From Paractinoplanes ovalisporus (lineage in GTDB: Bacteria; Actinomycetota; Actinomycetes; Mycobacteriales; Micromonosporaceae), in assembly GCF_016834655.1 (NCBI RefSeq), contig NZ_JAENHP010000021.1, positions 1 through 64,000 on the forward strand: a stretch of 64,000 nt of DNA, in the 5' to 3' direction. Positions 28,745 through 36,637 of this stretch are shown here, piece by piece. The position numbers were made by a program, and so were the translations under genes. The notes under the pieces were generated by a model that was given only the letters and a program-made list of their open reading frames with translations, was not told the DNA's origin and searched no databases. Numbering within the stretch: the first letter of the stretch is position 1; each line of letters begins with the position of its first letter.

Positions 28745-31700
28745 ATGCTCGATAACGAGCCCCGAGACAATTCGGGAGAACAGGGCGGTGAAGGGGCCGG
28801 AGCTTCCACTCCGCCCGAGACCGCCGCAAGCACCACCCCCGCGCGCCGCACGCGGGCCCCGCGCCGCAAGGCCGCGGCGCCCCCGCCCGAGGCGCCGGCC
28901 GACGAGCCAGGTCAGGCCATCGAGGCCGCGAACGCGCAGGACGCGGTCGCGAGCCCGTCCGACCCGGTCGCGGCCATCCACGAGTCACCGGTCACCTCGT
29001 CCGAGGCCGCCGCTGCTTCGCCGGAGGCCGCTGCATCGTCGGAGGCCGCTGCCGAGGTCCCGGCGACACCGGTGAAGAAGGCAACGCGCGCCCGCAAGAA
29101 GGCGGCCCCGGCCGCCGCTCCCGCTCCCGAAGCGGAAGAGGGCACCGAGGTCGCTCCGCCGGTGAAGGCCACGCGGACCCGCCGCAAGAAGGCTGCCGCT
29201 CCCGCCGCCGCGGTGGAAGAGCCGGCCGCCGAGACGCTCGCGCCCGCTTCTGAGGCGCCCGCCGCCGAGACGCCGGTCGAGCCGGTCCGGGTCGAAGCCC
29301 TGGTCGAGGGCGAGGAGCCCACCGTCTCCGACGAGACGACCGAGGAGGAGGCGACCGCCGAGGGCACTCCGATCATCGGTGTGATCCCGCTGGACGCCGA
29401 CTTCGTCGAGGAGGAGAAGCCCGCCCCGCGCCGGGGTCGCCGGGCCGCCGCCCTCCCGCCCGCCGTGCTGTTCATGCCGCCCGAGGCCACCGAGACCGCT
29501 CCGGCTCCGGCCCGTCGCTCCCGCCGGGGCGCCGCCGCCGTTCCGCCCGTGACCGCCGAGACACCCGAGACCCCGGCCCTGTCCGAGGTCGAGGCCGAGG
29601 TCGCCGAGCTGCCGGTCGCCACCGAGGAGCCGGCCGAGACCACCCGCCGCAGCCGGCGTCGCCGCCGCGGTGCGGCCGAGGAACCGGCCGAGGCCGAGGC
29701 CACCGACACCGAGGTGACGGCCCCGCCCGCCGAGGAAGCGGTCGACGAGGCCGACGAGAGCGCCGACGACGTCGAGGACGGTGTCGACGACGAGAACGAC
29801 GACGATGACGACAGCGCCTCCGGGCGCCGGCGCCGCCGCCGGGGCCGCCGTGGCCGCGGCCGGGGCAAGGGTCCGGCCGAGGACGGCGAGCAGGACGAGG
29901 GCGAGGACGGCGCCGAGGCGTCGGCCGACGAGGAGTCCGAGGACGAGGACGAGTCGGAGGACGGCGAGGGCGTGACCCGCCGCCGTCGCCGCCGGCGCCG
30001 CAAGGGCTCGGGCTCCGATGCCGAGACCGGTGGCATCGAGGACGGCGTGCACACCGTCGTGCGGGTGCGCGAGCCCCGGCGTACGGACGAGGTGCAGGGT
30101 GTCTCGGGCTCGACCCGGCTCGAGGCCAAGCGCCAGCGCCGCCGCGACGGCCGTGAGCAGCGCCGCACCCGCCCGCCGATCCTGAGCGAGTCGGAGTTCC
30201 TGGCCCGTCGCGAGGCGGTCGACCGGGTGATGGTCGTGCGGCAGAAGCCCGACCGCACCCAGATCGCCGTGCTCGAGGACGGCATCCTGGTCGAGCACTA
30301 CGTATCGCGCAGCACCTCCGGCACCATGGTCGGCAACGTCTACCTCGGCAAGGTGCAGAACGTGCTGCCGAGCATGGAGGCGGCGTTCGTCGACATCGGC
30401 CGGGGCCGCAACGCGGTGCTCTACGCCGGCGAGGTCAACTGGGACGCCACCGGGCTCGAGGGACGGGCGCGCTCGATCGAGCAGGCGCTGCGCTCCGGCG
30501 ACTCGGTGCTCGTGCAGGTCACCAAGGACCCGATCGGGCACAAGGGCGCCCGGCTGAGCAGCCACATCGCGCTCTCCGGCCGGCACCTGGTCTACGTGCC
30601 CAACGGCAACGCCTCGGGGATCAGCCGCAAGCTGCCCGACAACGAGCGCAAGCGCCTGCGGGACGTCCTCAAGAAGCTTGTTCCGGACGGCGCCGGCGTG
30701 ATCGTGCGGACCGCGGCCGAGGGCGCCAGCGAGGACGACCTGGCCCGTGACGTCAAGCGGCTGCAGGCGCAGTGGGAGGAGATCCAGCGCAAGTCGGCCG
30801 AGGGCCACGCGCCGGTCGCCCTCTCCGAGGAGCCCGACCTGGTCATCCGCGTCGTCCGCGACCTCTTCAACGAGGACTTCCGCGAGCTCGTGGTGCAGGG
30901 CGACTCGGCGTACGGGGAGCTCGAGAACTACCTCAACTCGGTCTCGCCCGACCTGCTGGAGCGGATGCACCGCTACACCGGCACCGGGGACGTCTTCGCC
31001 GACCAGCGCATCGACGAGCAGATCCTCAAGGGCCTGGACCGCAAGGTGTTCCTGCCCTCGGGCGGCCACCTGGTCTTCGACCGCACCGAGGCGATGACCG
31101 TGGTCGACGTCAACACCGGTAAGTACACCGGTGCGGGCGGCAACCTCGAGGAGACGGTGACCCGCAACAACCTCGAGGCGGCGGAGGAGATCGTCCGGCA
31201 GCTGCGGCTGCGCGACCTCGGCGGCATCGTGGTCATCGACTTCATCGACATGGTGCTCGAGAGCAACCGCGAGCTGGTGCTGCGGCGGCTCACCGAGTGC
31301 CTGGGCCGCGACCGCACCAAGCACCAGGTCACCGAGATCACCTCGCTCGGCCTGGTGCAGATGACCCGCAAGCGGATCGGTTCGGGCCTGCTCGAGGCGT
31401 TCAGCGAGACCTGTGACCACTGCAAGGGCCGCGGGGTGCTGATCCACACCGAGCCGGTGCCCGAGAAGCGGCAGAACGGCGGGGCGGCGAACCAGGTCAA
31501 GGCGGTCGCGGCGGCGGCGCGTACGGAGCAGGCTCCGGCGCAGCAGCAGCAGCCCGCGGCCGGCAAGTCCCGGCGCCGGCGTGGCGGTGGTGGCGGCGGG
31601 GAGACCGCGGTCGCCGAGCCGGCCGTGGTCGAGGCCGAGGTCGAGACCCCGGCCGAGGTCGTGGCCGAGGCGTCCGCCCCGGTGCGGCACGACGGCGACG

Positions 31701-32014
31701 ACCCGGCGGCCGAGACCGCGGGGCTGCCCCCGGTGGCGGGTTCGGGCATCGTCACGGCCGGTCGGTCGGCGCTGACCAAGGCCGACCCCGAGGACGACTA
31801 CGACATCAGCGGCTACGACCTGTCCCGCTATGAGGCGGCGGCCCCGGCGGCCTCGCCTGCGGCCGACGCCGAGCCGATGCGGCTCACCGGCGCCGACGAC
31901 CCGGACGCGGCCGACGACGACGATGACGAGGACGACGACGAGCCCGTGGGCGCGGGCGCCGGTGGGCGCCGCCGTTCGCGGCGGGGCGGCACTCGGAGGC
32001 GTACGCGGCCCTGA
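28745..32014 (+). CDS. rne: Ribonuclease E/G family protein
   Basis: The 1089-residue endoribonuclease processes and degrades RNA. The first 450 or so residues are a disordered Ala/Glu/Arg/Lys-rich arm with basic RRRR blocks and acidic runs. The catalytic half has an S1 domain starting GNVYLGKVQNVLPSMEAAF, magnesium-binding aspartates in VVDVNTGKY (about 785) and VVIDFIDM (about 830), and the zinc-link CDHC at about 889. A C-terminal acidic/basic tail follows. As in other actinobacteria, the catalytic core sits between two disordered arms. GGAGAG lies 6 nt before the ATG. TTGACA at 28633-28638 could be a -35 box, but I see no good -10. Confidence 0.95.
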   Translation: MLDNEPRDNSGEQGGEGAGASTPPETAASTTPARRTRAPRRKAAAPPPEAPADEPGQAIEAANAQDAVASPSDPVAAIHESPVTSSEAAAASPEAAASSEAAAEVPATPVKKATRARKKAAPAAAPAPEAEEGTEVAPPVKATRTRRKKAAAPAAAVEEPAAETLAPASEAPAAETPVEPVRVEALVEGEEPTVSDETTEEEATAEGTPIIGVIPLDADFVEEEKPAPRRGRRAAALPPAVLFMPPEATETAPAPARRSRRGAAAVPPVTAETPETPALSEVEAEVAELPVATEEPAETTRRSRRRRRGAAEEPAEAEATDTEVTAPPAEEAVDEADESADDVEDGVDDENDDDDDSASGRRRRRRGRRGRGRGKGPAEDGEQDEGEDGAEASADEESEDEDESEDGEGVTRRRRRRRRKGSGSDAETGGIEDGVHTVVRVREPRRTDEVQGVSGSTRLEAKRQRRRDGREQRRTRPPILSESEFLARREAVDRVMVVRQKPDRTQIAVLEDGILVEHYVSRSTSGTMVGNVYLGKVQNVLPSMEAAFVDIGRGRNAVLYAGEVNWDATGLEGRARSIEQALRSGDSVLVQVTKDPIGHKGARLSSHIALSGRHLVYVPNGNASGISRKLPDNERKRLRDVLKKLVPDGAGVIVRTAAEGASEDDLARDVKRLQAQWEEIQRKSAEGHAPVALSEEPDLVIRVVRDLFNEDFRELVVQGDSAYGELENYLNSVSPDLLERMHRYTGTGDVFADQRIDEQILKGLDRKVFLPSGGHLVFDRTEAMTVVDVNTGKYTGAGGNLEETVTRNNLEAAEEIVRQLRLRDLGGIVVIDFIDMVLESNRELVLRRLTECLGRDRTKHQVTEITSLGLVQMTRKRIGSGLLEAFSETCDHCKGRGVLIHTEPVPEKRQNGGAANQVKAVAAAARTEQAPAQQQQPAAGKSRRRRGGGGGGETAVAEPAVVEAEVETPAEVVAEASAPVRHDGDDPAAETAGLPPVAGSGIVTAGRSALTKADPEDDYDISGYDLSRYEAAAPAASPAADAEPMRLTGADDPDAADDDDDEDDDEPVGAGAGGRRRSRRGGTRRRTRP

Positions 32015-32146
32015 CCGCCTGAACGCCTGGTGACGATCGATGGGGAGCGGTTCGGTAAAGAAAGTTAACTGACCGGGCCGCTTCCGTCGTGATGTCGGTT
32101 ACTCTCTCGGGACTCTCTTCCCCCCGCTCCCGAGGAGACCGACCCC

Positions 32147-32683
32147 ATGCACCGCTTTTCCCCTCGTCCCGGCCTCGCCGTGTGTGCCGCCCTGGCCGCG
32201 CTGACCTTGACGGCCGCCTGCTCCGATGACGCGGGCAGCGCCGACGGTGCGGCCACGGCCGGCACCCCGGCGGTGGCCGGCGGCCCGGCGGCCGCCTCCA
32301 CGACGGCCGCTGCGGACCCGGCCCTCGCGGCCTCGGCCGACGCGGCGCTCACCGGCAACACCCAGCAGATCTGCGCTCAGGTCGACCGCACGAGCACCAG
32401 CTTCGGCAAGCTGTTCGTCGACGACTACAAGCTGAAGATCGAGGCGGCGAGCAAGGGGGCGGAGGCCAAGCAGCAGGCCGCCGAGAAGATCGCCCGTGAC
32501 GTGCAGAACTTCTCGTTCGCGCTGACCAACATGGCCGCGATCACCACCGACGTCACCCTCAAGACCGCCCTCACCGACGCGAGTGCGCAGGTCAAGGCGC
32601 TGGAGGGCGACATCGAGAAGCTCGACACCGACAAGATGGCCGAACTGACCGCCAAGCTGGACAAGGCCTGCGGCAAGGGCTGA
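32147..32683 (+). CDS. Secreted lipoprotein of unknown function
   Basis: The 178-residue protein has a signal peptide with lipobox LTAAC, so it should be lipidated at Cys25. An Ala/Gly/Thr-rich linker follows, then an alpha-helical domain of about 120 residues with QQICAQVDRTSTSFGKLF. The C-terminus has DKACGKG, so two cysteines may pair. GAGGAG lies just before the ATG. I do not recognise the family. It separates rne from rplU, which are adjacent or nearly so in many relatives. Confidence 0.82.
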   Translation: MHRFSPRPGLAVCAALAALTLTAACSDDAGSADGAATAGTPAVAGGPAAASTTAAADPALAASADAALTGNTQQICAQVDRTSTSFGKLFVDDYKLKIEAASKGAEAKQQAAEKIARDVQNFSFALTNMAAITTDVTLKTALTDASAQVKALEGDIEKLDTDKMAELTAKLDKACGKG

Positions 32684-32707
32684 CCTGCGCTTGCGTGTGG
32701 CCCCGGT

Positions 32708-32737
32708 TTGGGATCGGCCCCACTCATGAAGTACGCT
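32708..32737 (+). promoter_or_regulatory. Promoter for rplU-rpmA (TTGGGA-N18-TACGCT)
   Basis: TTGGGA at 32708-32713 and TACGCT at 32732-32737 are 18 nt apart. The start would be near 32744, giving a leader of about 117 nt before rplU. That is long enough to hold an autoregulatory structure, but I could not identify a known leader class. Confidence 0.5.
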
Positions 32738-32860
32738 TTCTGACGGCGCTTTTCTGTGCGCCATGTTCTCGTGCCGGAGCCCTCGAGGCGAGTGCCGAGA
32801 CCAAGCTTCATCCGCCAAGCAGTGATCCACGCTGCGTAAGTCTCAGGGAGTCCGCGTCCG

Positions 32861-33175
32861 ATGTACGCGATCGTCAAGACCGGCGGCAAGCAGTACAAGG
32901 TTGCCGAGGGCGACGTGATCGAGGTCGAGAAGCTCGCGGGTGTGCCCGGCGACTCGCTGACGCTCGCCGCAGTCCTCCTCGTCGACGGTGACAACCTGGT
33001 GACCGACGCGGCCAAGCTTGCCAAGGTGACGGTGTCCGGCGAGATCGCCGAGCACACCAAGGGTCCGAAGATCCGGATCCACAAGTTCAAGAACAAGACC
33101 GGTTACCACAAGCGCCAGGGGCACCGTCAGCCGCTGACGAAGATCAAGGTCACCGGCATCAAGAGCGGGAAGTAG
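32861..33175 (+). CDS. rplU: 50S ribosomal protein L21
   Basis: The 104-residue protein starts with MYAIVKTGGKQYKV and has the conserved KIRIHKFKNKTGYHKRQGHR segment. L21 binds 23S rRNA in the large subunit. rpmA follows after 8 nt in the same operon. Confidence 0.98.
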   Translation: MYAIVKTGGKQYKVAEGDVIEVEKLAGVPGDSLTLAAVLLVDGDNLVTDAAKLAKVTVSGEIAEHTKGPKIRIHKFKNKTGYHKRQGHRQPLTKIKVTGIKSGK

Positions 33176-33183
33176 GACCACTC

Positions 33184-33441
33184 ATGGCTCACAAAAAGGG
33201 TGCATCCAGCTCCCGCAACGGTCGTGACTCCGCCGCCCAGCGGCTCGGTGTCAAGCGGTTCGGTGGCCAGCTGGTCAGCGCCGGCGAGATCCTGATCCGC
33301 CAGCGCGGCACGAAGTTCCACCCGGGCGACCTGGTCGGCCGTGGCAGCGACGACACGCTGTTCGCGCTCGCGACCGGCAATGTGCTGTTCGGCACGAAGC
33401 GCGGTCGCAAGACCGTCAGCATCGTCCCGGCCGCGGAGTAG
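33184..33441 (+). CDS. rpmA: 50S ribosomal protein L27
   Basis: The 85-residue protein starts MAHKKGASSSRNGRDS. Its N-terminus reaches the peptidyl-transferase centre in known ribosomes. There is no Firmicutes-type cleavable N-terminal extension. A strong terminator follows 10 nt after the stop. Confidence 0.98.
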   Translation: MAHKKGASSSRNGRDSAAQRLGVKRFGGQLVSAGEILIRQRGTKFHPGDLVGRGSDDTLFALATGNVLFGTKRGRKTVSIVPAAE

Positions 33442-33451
33442 TTTTTATCTG

Positions 33452-33495
33452 AGCGGGCCGCGGACCTCCGGGTCCGTGGCCCGCTTTGTTTTTGC
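33452..33495 (+). terminator. Rho-independent terminator between rpmA and obg
   Basis: A 15-bp stem (33452-33466 with 33471-33485, one G-T pair) closes a TCCG loop and is followed by TTTGTTTTTG. It is the most classical terminator in the window. obg starts only 18 nt later, so read-through or a separate promoter must supply obg. Confidence 0.92.
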
Positions 33496-33513
33496 TGTTT
33501 TAGGAGTTGAGCA

Positions 33514-35010
33514 GTGACCACGTTCGTCGACCGAGTCACGCTGCACCTGCAGGCGGGTGACGGCGGGCATGGCTGCGTCTCGGTGCGCCGCGAGAAGTTC
33601 AAGCCGCTCGGCGGCCCCGACGGCGGCAACGGCGGGCACGGCGGCGGGATCACCCTGGTGGTCGACCCGCAGCTGCACACGCTGCTCGACTTCCACTTCC
33701 ACCCGCACGTCAAGGCCTCCAACGGCGGCGGTGGCGCCGGCGCCAACCGGGACGGCGCCAACGGCAAAGACCTGGTGCTCAAGGTGCCCGACGGCACGGT
33801 CGTGCAGACCGCCGAGGGCGAGGTGCTGGCCGACCTGATCGGCGCCGGCACCACCTTCGAGGTGGCCGGTGGTGGCCGCGGCGGCCGGGGCAACGCCTCG
33901 CTGGCCAACACCCGCCGCAAGGTGCCGGGCTTCGCCGAGCTGGGCGAGCCGGGCGACGCCCTCGACGTGGTGCTCGAGCTCAAGAGCGTCGCCGACGTGG
34001 GCCTGGTCGGCTTCCCGTCGGCCGGCAAGTCGTCGCTGATCTCGGTCATCTCCGCGGCCAAGCCCAAGATCGCTGACTACCCGTTCACCACGCTGGTGCC
34101 CAACCTCGGCGTGGTGCAGGCGGGCGACCAGACCTTCACGGTCGCCGACGTGCCCGGCCTCATCCCGGGCGCGGCCACCGGCAAGGGGCTGGGCATGCAG
34201 TTCCTGCGGCACATCGAGCGCACCTCGGTGCTGGTCCACGTGCTCGACGCGGCGGCACCCGAGATCGAGCGCGACCCGCTGGCCGACCTCGATGCGATCG
34301 AGGCCGAGCTGGCGGCGTACGGGGGTCTGGAGGAACGCCCCCGTCTGGTCGTGCTCAACAAGATCGACATCCCGGACGGGCGCGACCTGGCCGAGATGGT
34401 GCGTCCCGACCTCGAGGCCCGCGGCTACCGCGTCTTCGAGGTCAGCGCGGTCACCCGCGAGGGCCTGAAAGAGCTGACCTTCGCGCTGGCCGAGACGGTC
34501 GCCCAGCACCGCCTCGAGAAGCCCGCCCCCGAGCCCAGCCGGGTCATCGTGCGTCCCAAGGCCGTCGACGACTCCGGCTTCACGATCGAGCAGGACGACG
34601 AGGGCGTCTTCGTGGTGCGCGGCCCCAAGATCGAGCGCTGGATCCGGCAGACCAACTTCGACAACGACGAGGCCGTGGGCTACCTGGCCGACCGGCTCGA
34701 ACGGATCGGGGTCGAGGACGCGCTGGGCAAGAAGGGCGCCCGCGCCGGCGACCCGGTCCGCATCGGCGAGCGCGAGTTCGACTGGCAGCCCAACGCCGGC
34801 GACTACGTCTCGGGCCCGCGGGGCACCGACTCCCGCCTGGAGGAGGACGACCACCGCCCGTCGGCCGCCGAGCGTCTGGCCGCCCGCAAGGCGCGCCGGG
34901 TGCGTTCCGACGACGAGCTGCTGCACATGGCCTCCGACGGCACCGTGACGAGTGTGGCGAACGCTCACCGGCCCGTCCTCGTCACCGATGAGGACGACAC
35001 CGACGAATAG
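33514..35010 (+). CDS. obg: Obg-family GTPase (CgtA)
   Basis: The 498-residue protein has the glycine-rich Obg fold (about 1-158), then the GTPase domain with P-loop GFPSAGKSSL at about 166 and a later NKID motif, and a C-terminal OCT domain (about 345-430). An acidic/basic tail follows. It binds the 50S subunit and takes part in ribosome assembly and stress control. GTG at 33514 has TAGGAG about 7 nt upstream. Confidence 0.97.
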   Translation: MTTFVDRVTLHLQAGDGGHGCVSVRREKFKPLGGPDGGNGGHGGGITLVVDPQLHTLLDFHFHPHVKASNGGGGAGANRDGANGKDLVLKVPDGTVVQTAEGEVLADLIGAGTTFEVAGGGRGGRGNASLANTRRKVPGFAELGEPGDALDVVLELKSVADVGLVGFPSAGKSSLISVISAAKPKIADYPFTTLVPNLGVVQAGDQTFTVADVPGLIPGAATGKGLGMQFLRHIERTSVLVHVLDAAAPEIERDPLADLDAIEAELAAYGGLEERPRLVVLNKIDIPDGRDLAEMVRPDLEARGYRVFEVSAVTREGLKELTFALAETVAQHRLEKPAPEPSRVIVRPKAVDDSGFTIEQDDEGVFVVRGPKIERWIRQTNFDNDEAVGYLADRLERIGVEDALGKKGARAGDPVRIGEREFDWQPNAGDYVSGPRGTDSRLEEDDHRPSAAERLAARKARRVRSDDELLHMASDGTVTSVANAHRPVLVTDEDDTDE

Positions 35011-35054
35011 GGCGTAGTCCAGCTGCGCGCAACCATCCCGCAAGGGTGGTTGCC

Positions 35055-35060
35055 TAGGGT
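35055..35060 (+). promoter_or_regulatory. -10 box TAGGGT, leaderless start of the 35067 GNAT gene
   Basis: TAGGGT is followed by CACCAC (6 nt) and GTG at 35067, so the start codon would be the first transcribed triplet. Confidence 0.6.
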
Positions 35061-35066
35061 CACCAC

Positions 35067-35483
35067 GTGTTGATCGAAGCCAGGCCCGCCCTGGACCCCG
35101 AGCTGGGCGCGCTGGTCGCGGCCCAGCAGCGCGAGGGTGGCCAGGGTTTCGCGCCGGACGACCGCACGGCGTACTTCGTCGCGGTCGTCGACGGCCGGGC
35201 CGTGGGCTGCGGAGCGTGGCGCCCGCTGCCCCCGGTCGGAGTCGCCGAGCTCAACCGCCTCTATGTGCGGCCGGCCTTCCGAGGGCGGGGCATCGCCCGG
35301 CAGATGATCGTCGCGATCGAGGAGGAAGCGCTCGCCGCGGGCCGGCCCGTCCTGCGTCTGACGGCCGGGGCCTCCTCGCCGACGGCGAACGCCCTGTTCC
35401 AGTCCTCCGGCTACCACCGCGTCCCCAGTGCGGATCCGGCGCTCGCCCGCTGGGAGAAGCGCCTGGCAGCCTTAGTTCAATAG
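35067..35483 (+). CDS. GNAT-family N-acetyltransferase
   Basis: The 138-residue single-domain acetyltransferase has the ELNRLYVRPAFRGRGIARQM acetyl-CoA motif (RGRGIA) and a late NALFQSSGYHRV segment. The substrate is unknown. Its 3' end overlaps the 3' end of trpS by 12 bp on the opposite strand. The GTG start fits a leaderless promoter. Confidence 0.88.
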   Translation: MLIEARPALDPELGALVAAQQREGGQGFAPDDRTAYFVAVVDGRAVGCGAWRPLPPVGVAELNRLYVRPAFRGRGIARQMIVAIEEEALAAGRPVLRLTAGASSPTANALFQSSGYHRVPSADPALARWEKRLAALVQ

Positions 35484-36434
35484 ACCGATGGCCTCGCGGG
35501 CGCGGCGGACGGTCTCCGCGGCCCTCGGCTGCACCCAGGCCTTCCCCTCGGCGAGAATCTTGCGTACGTGGGAAGGGTCTTCGGAAAGCTCGGCGTAACG
35601 GGCGCGGACCGGCGTCAGCACCGCCTCGACGGCCTCGGTGACCTCCCGCTTGAGGGCGCCGTAGGAGGTGAACTCGCCGGGCTCCCGATCGGAACAGGCG
35701 CGCAGGATCTCCAGCAGGTTGGTCACGCCGGGCTGGTTGTCGCGGTCGTGGCGCACCACCCCGGCGGTGTCGGTGACCGCCCGTGCGATGACCTTGCGGA
35801 TCGTCTCGGGCGGGTCGAGCAGGCCGATCCGACCGGCGGCCGAGGGCGAGCTCTTGCTCATCTTGCGGGACGGGTCGGCGAGATCCATGATCCGCGAGGC
35901 CGACTCGGGGCGGATGCCCTCGGGGACGGTGAAGGTCTTTCCGTAGCGCGCGTTGAACCGGGTGGCGATCGTACGGGCGAGTTCGAGGTGCTGGCTCTGG
36001 TCGTCGCCGACCGGCACCTGGCCGGTGTCGTGCACGAGGATGTCGGCCGCCATCAGCACCGGATAGGTGAGCAGGCTGAGCCGCACCGAGGTGTTGCCCT
36101 GGGACTTCTCCTTGAACTGGATCATGCGCGCCGCCTCGCCGTAGCCGGTCGCGCATTCGAGCAGGTAGTGCAGTTCGGTGTGCTCGGGAATCTGGGACTG
36201 GGCGATGATCGCGGTGCGGCCGGGGTCGACCCCCGCGGCGAGCAGCACGGTGGCCACGGTGAGGGTGTTGTCCCGTACGCGGGCCGGGTCGTGCTCCATG
36301 GTGAGCGAGTGCAGGTCGGCGATCATCGCGATCGAGGGTCTGTCCTGGGCGGCCACCAGCGGGCGCATGGCCCCGATCAGGTTGCCGAGGTGCAGGTTGC
36401 CGGTGGGCTGGAAGCCGGTGAGACGGCGGGTCAT
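35472..36434 (-). CDS. trpS: Tryptophan--tRNA ligase
   Basis: The 320-residue class Ic synthetase charges tRNA-Trp. It shows PTGNLHLGNLIGA at about 10-22 (HIGH equivalent) and RKMSKSSPSA at about 191-200. ATG at 36434 has AGAGGA about 6 nt upstream. The 105 nt before that and the short Trp-rich ORF further upstream form an attenuator, so trpS expression should rise when charged tRNA-Trp is scarce. Confidence 0.97.
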   Translation of the reverse strand: MTRRLTGFQPTGNLHLGNLIGAMRPLVAAQDRPSIAMIADLHSLTMEHDPARVRDNTLTVATVLLAAGVDPGRTAIIAQSQIPEHTELHYLLECATGYGEAARMIQFKEKSQGNTSVRLSLLTYPVLMAADILVHDTGQVPVGDDQSQHLELARTIATRFNARYGKTFTVPEGIRPESASRIMDLADPSRKMSKSSPSAAGRIGLLDPPETIRKVIARAVTDTAGVVRHDRDNQPGVTNLLEILRACSDREPGEFTSYGALKREVTEAVEAVLTPVRARYAELSEDPSHVRKILAEGKAWVQPRAAETVRRAREAIGLLN

Positions 36435-36482
36435 GTCGGGTCCTCTTTCGCAGAAGGCGACGCCCTCTCCCGGACATGACAA

Positions 36483-36551
36483 CGGCCGCCCGGAAGGGGC
36501 GGCCGCGGTGAGTCTTGCGCGCGTGGGTGAGCCGCCCGTCAGGGCAGCCAC
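36483..36551 (-). promoter_or_regulatory. Transcription attenuator of trpS
   Basis: On the minus strand, segment 1 (GGTGGCTGCCC, which includes Trp codon bases) can pair with segment 2 (GGGCGGCTCACC). Segment 2 (GGGCGGC) can instead pair with segment 3 (GCCGCCC). Segment 3 (CGGCCGCCC-type) pairs with segment 4 in a 9-bp hairpin at 36483-36505. That is the 1:2, 2:3 and 3:4 scheme of amino-acid attenuators. The 3:4 hairpin has a poor T-tract (TTGTCATG), so termination strength is uncertain. Confidence 0.7.
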
Positions 36552-36574
36552 CAGGCGAGGTTCGCGATGCGCAT
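36539..36574 (-). CDS. trpS leader peptide MRIANLAWWLP
   Basis: An 11-codon ORF encodes MRIANLAWWLP with two adjacent Trp codons (36548-36553) just before its stop. Tryptophan is the rarest residue, so a WW pair in an 11-residue ORF upstream of trpS is strong evidence for ribosome-mediated attenuation. An in-frame ATG at 36583 would add MSP. No clear Shine-Dalgarno sequence is visible before either start. Confidence 0.82.
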   Translation of the reverse strand: MRIANLAWWLP

Positions 36575-36637
36575 AGGCGACATGGTAGCAATGGGGTGCC
36601 GATGCGCCCACCCTCTGCCATACCGGATGATGATCGA

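Noticed and set aside
36515..36637. Longer N-terminus for aminopeptidase N
   Set aside because: The extra codons run through the opposite-strand trpS leader and do not resemble family starts, which begin at the ATG at 36638.
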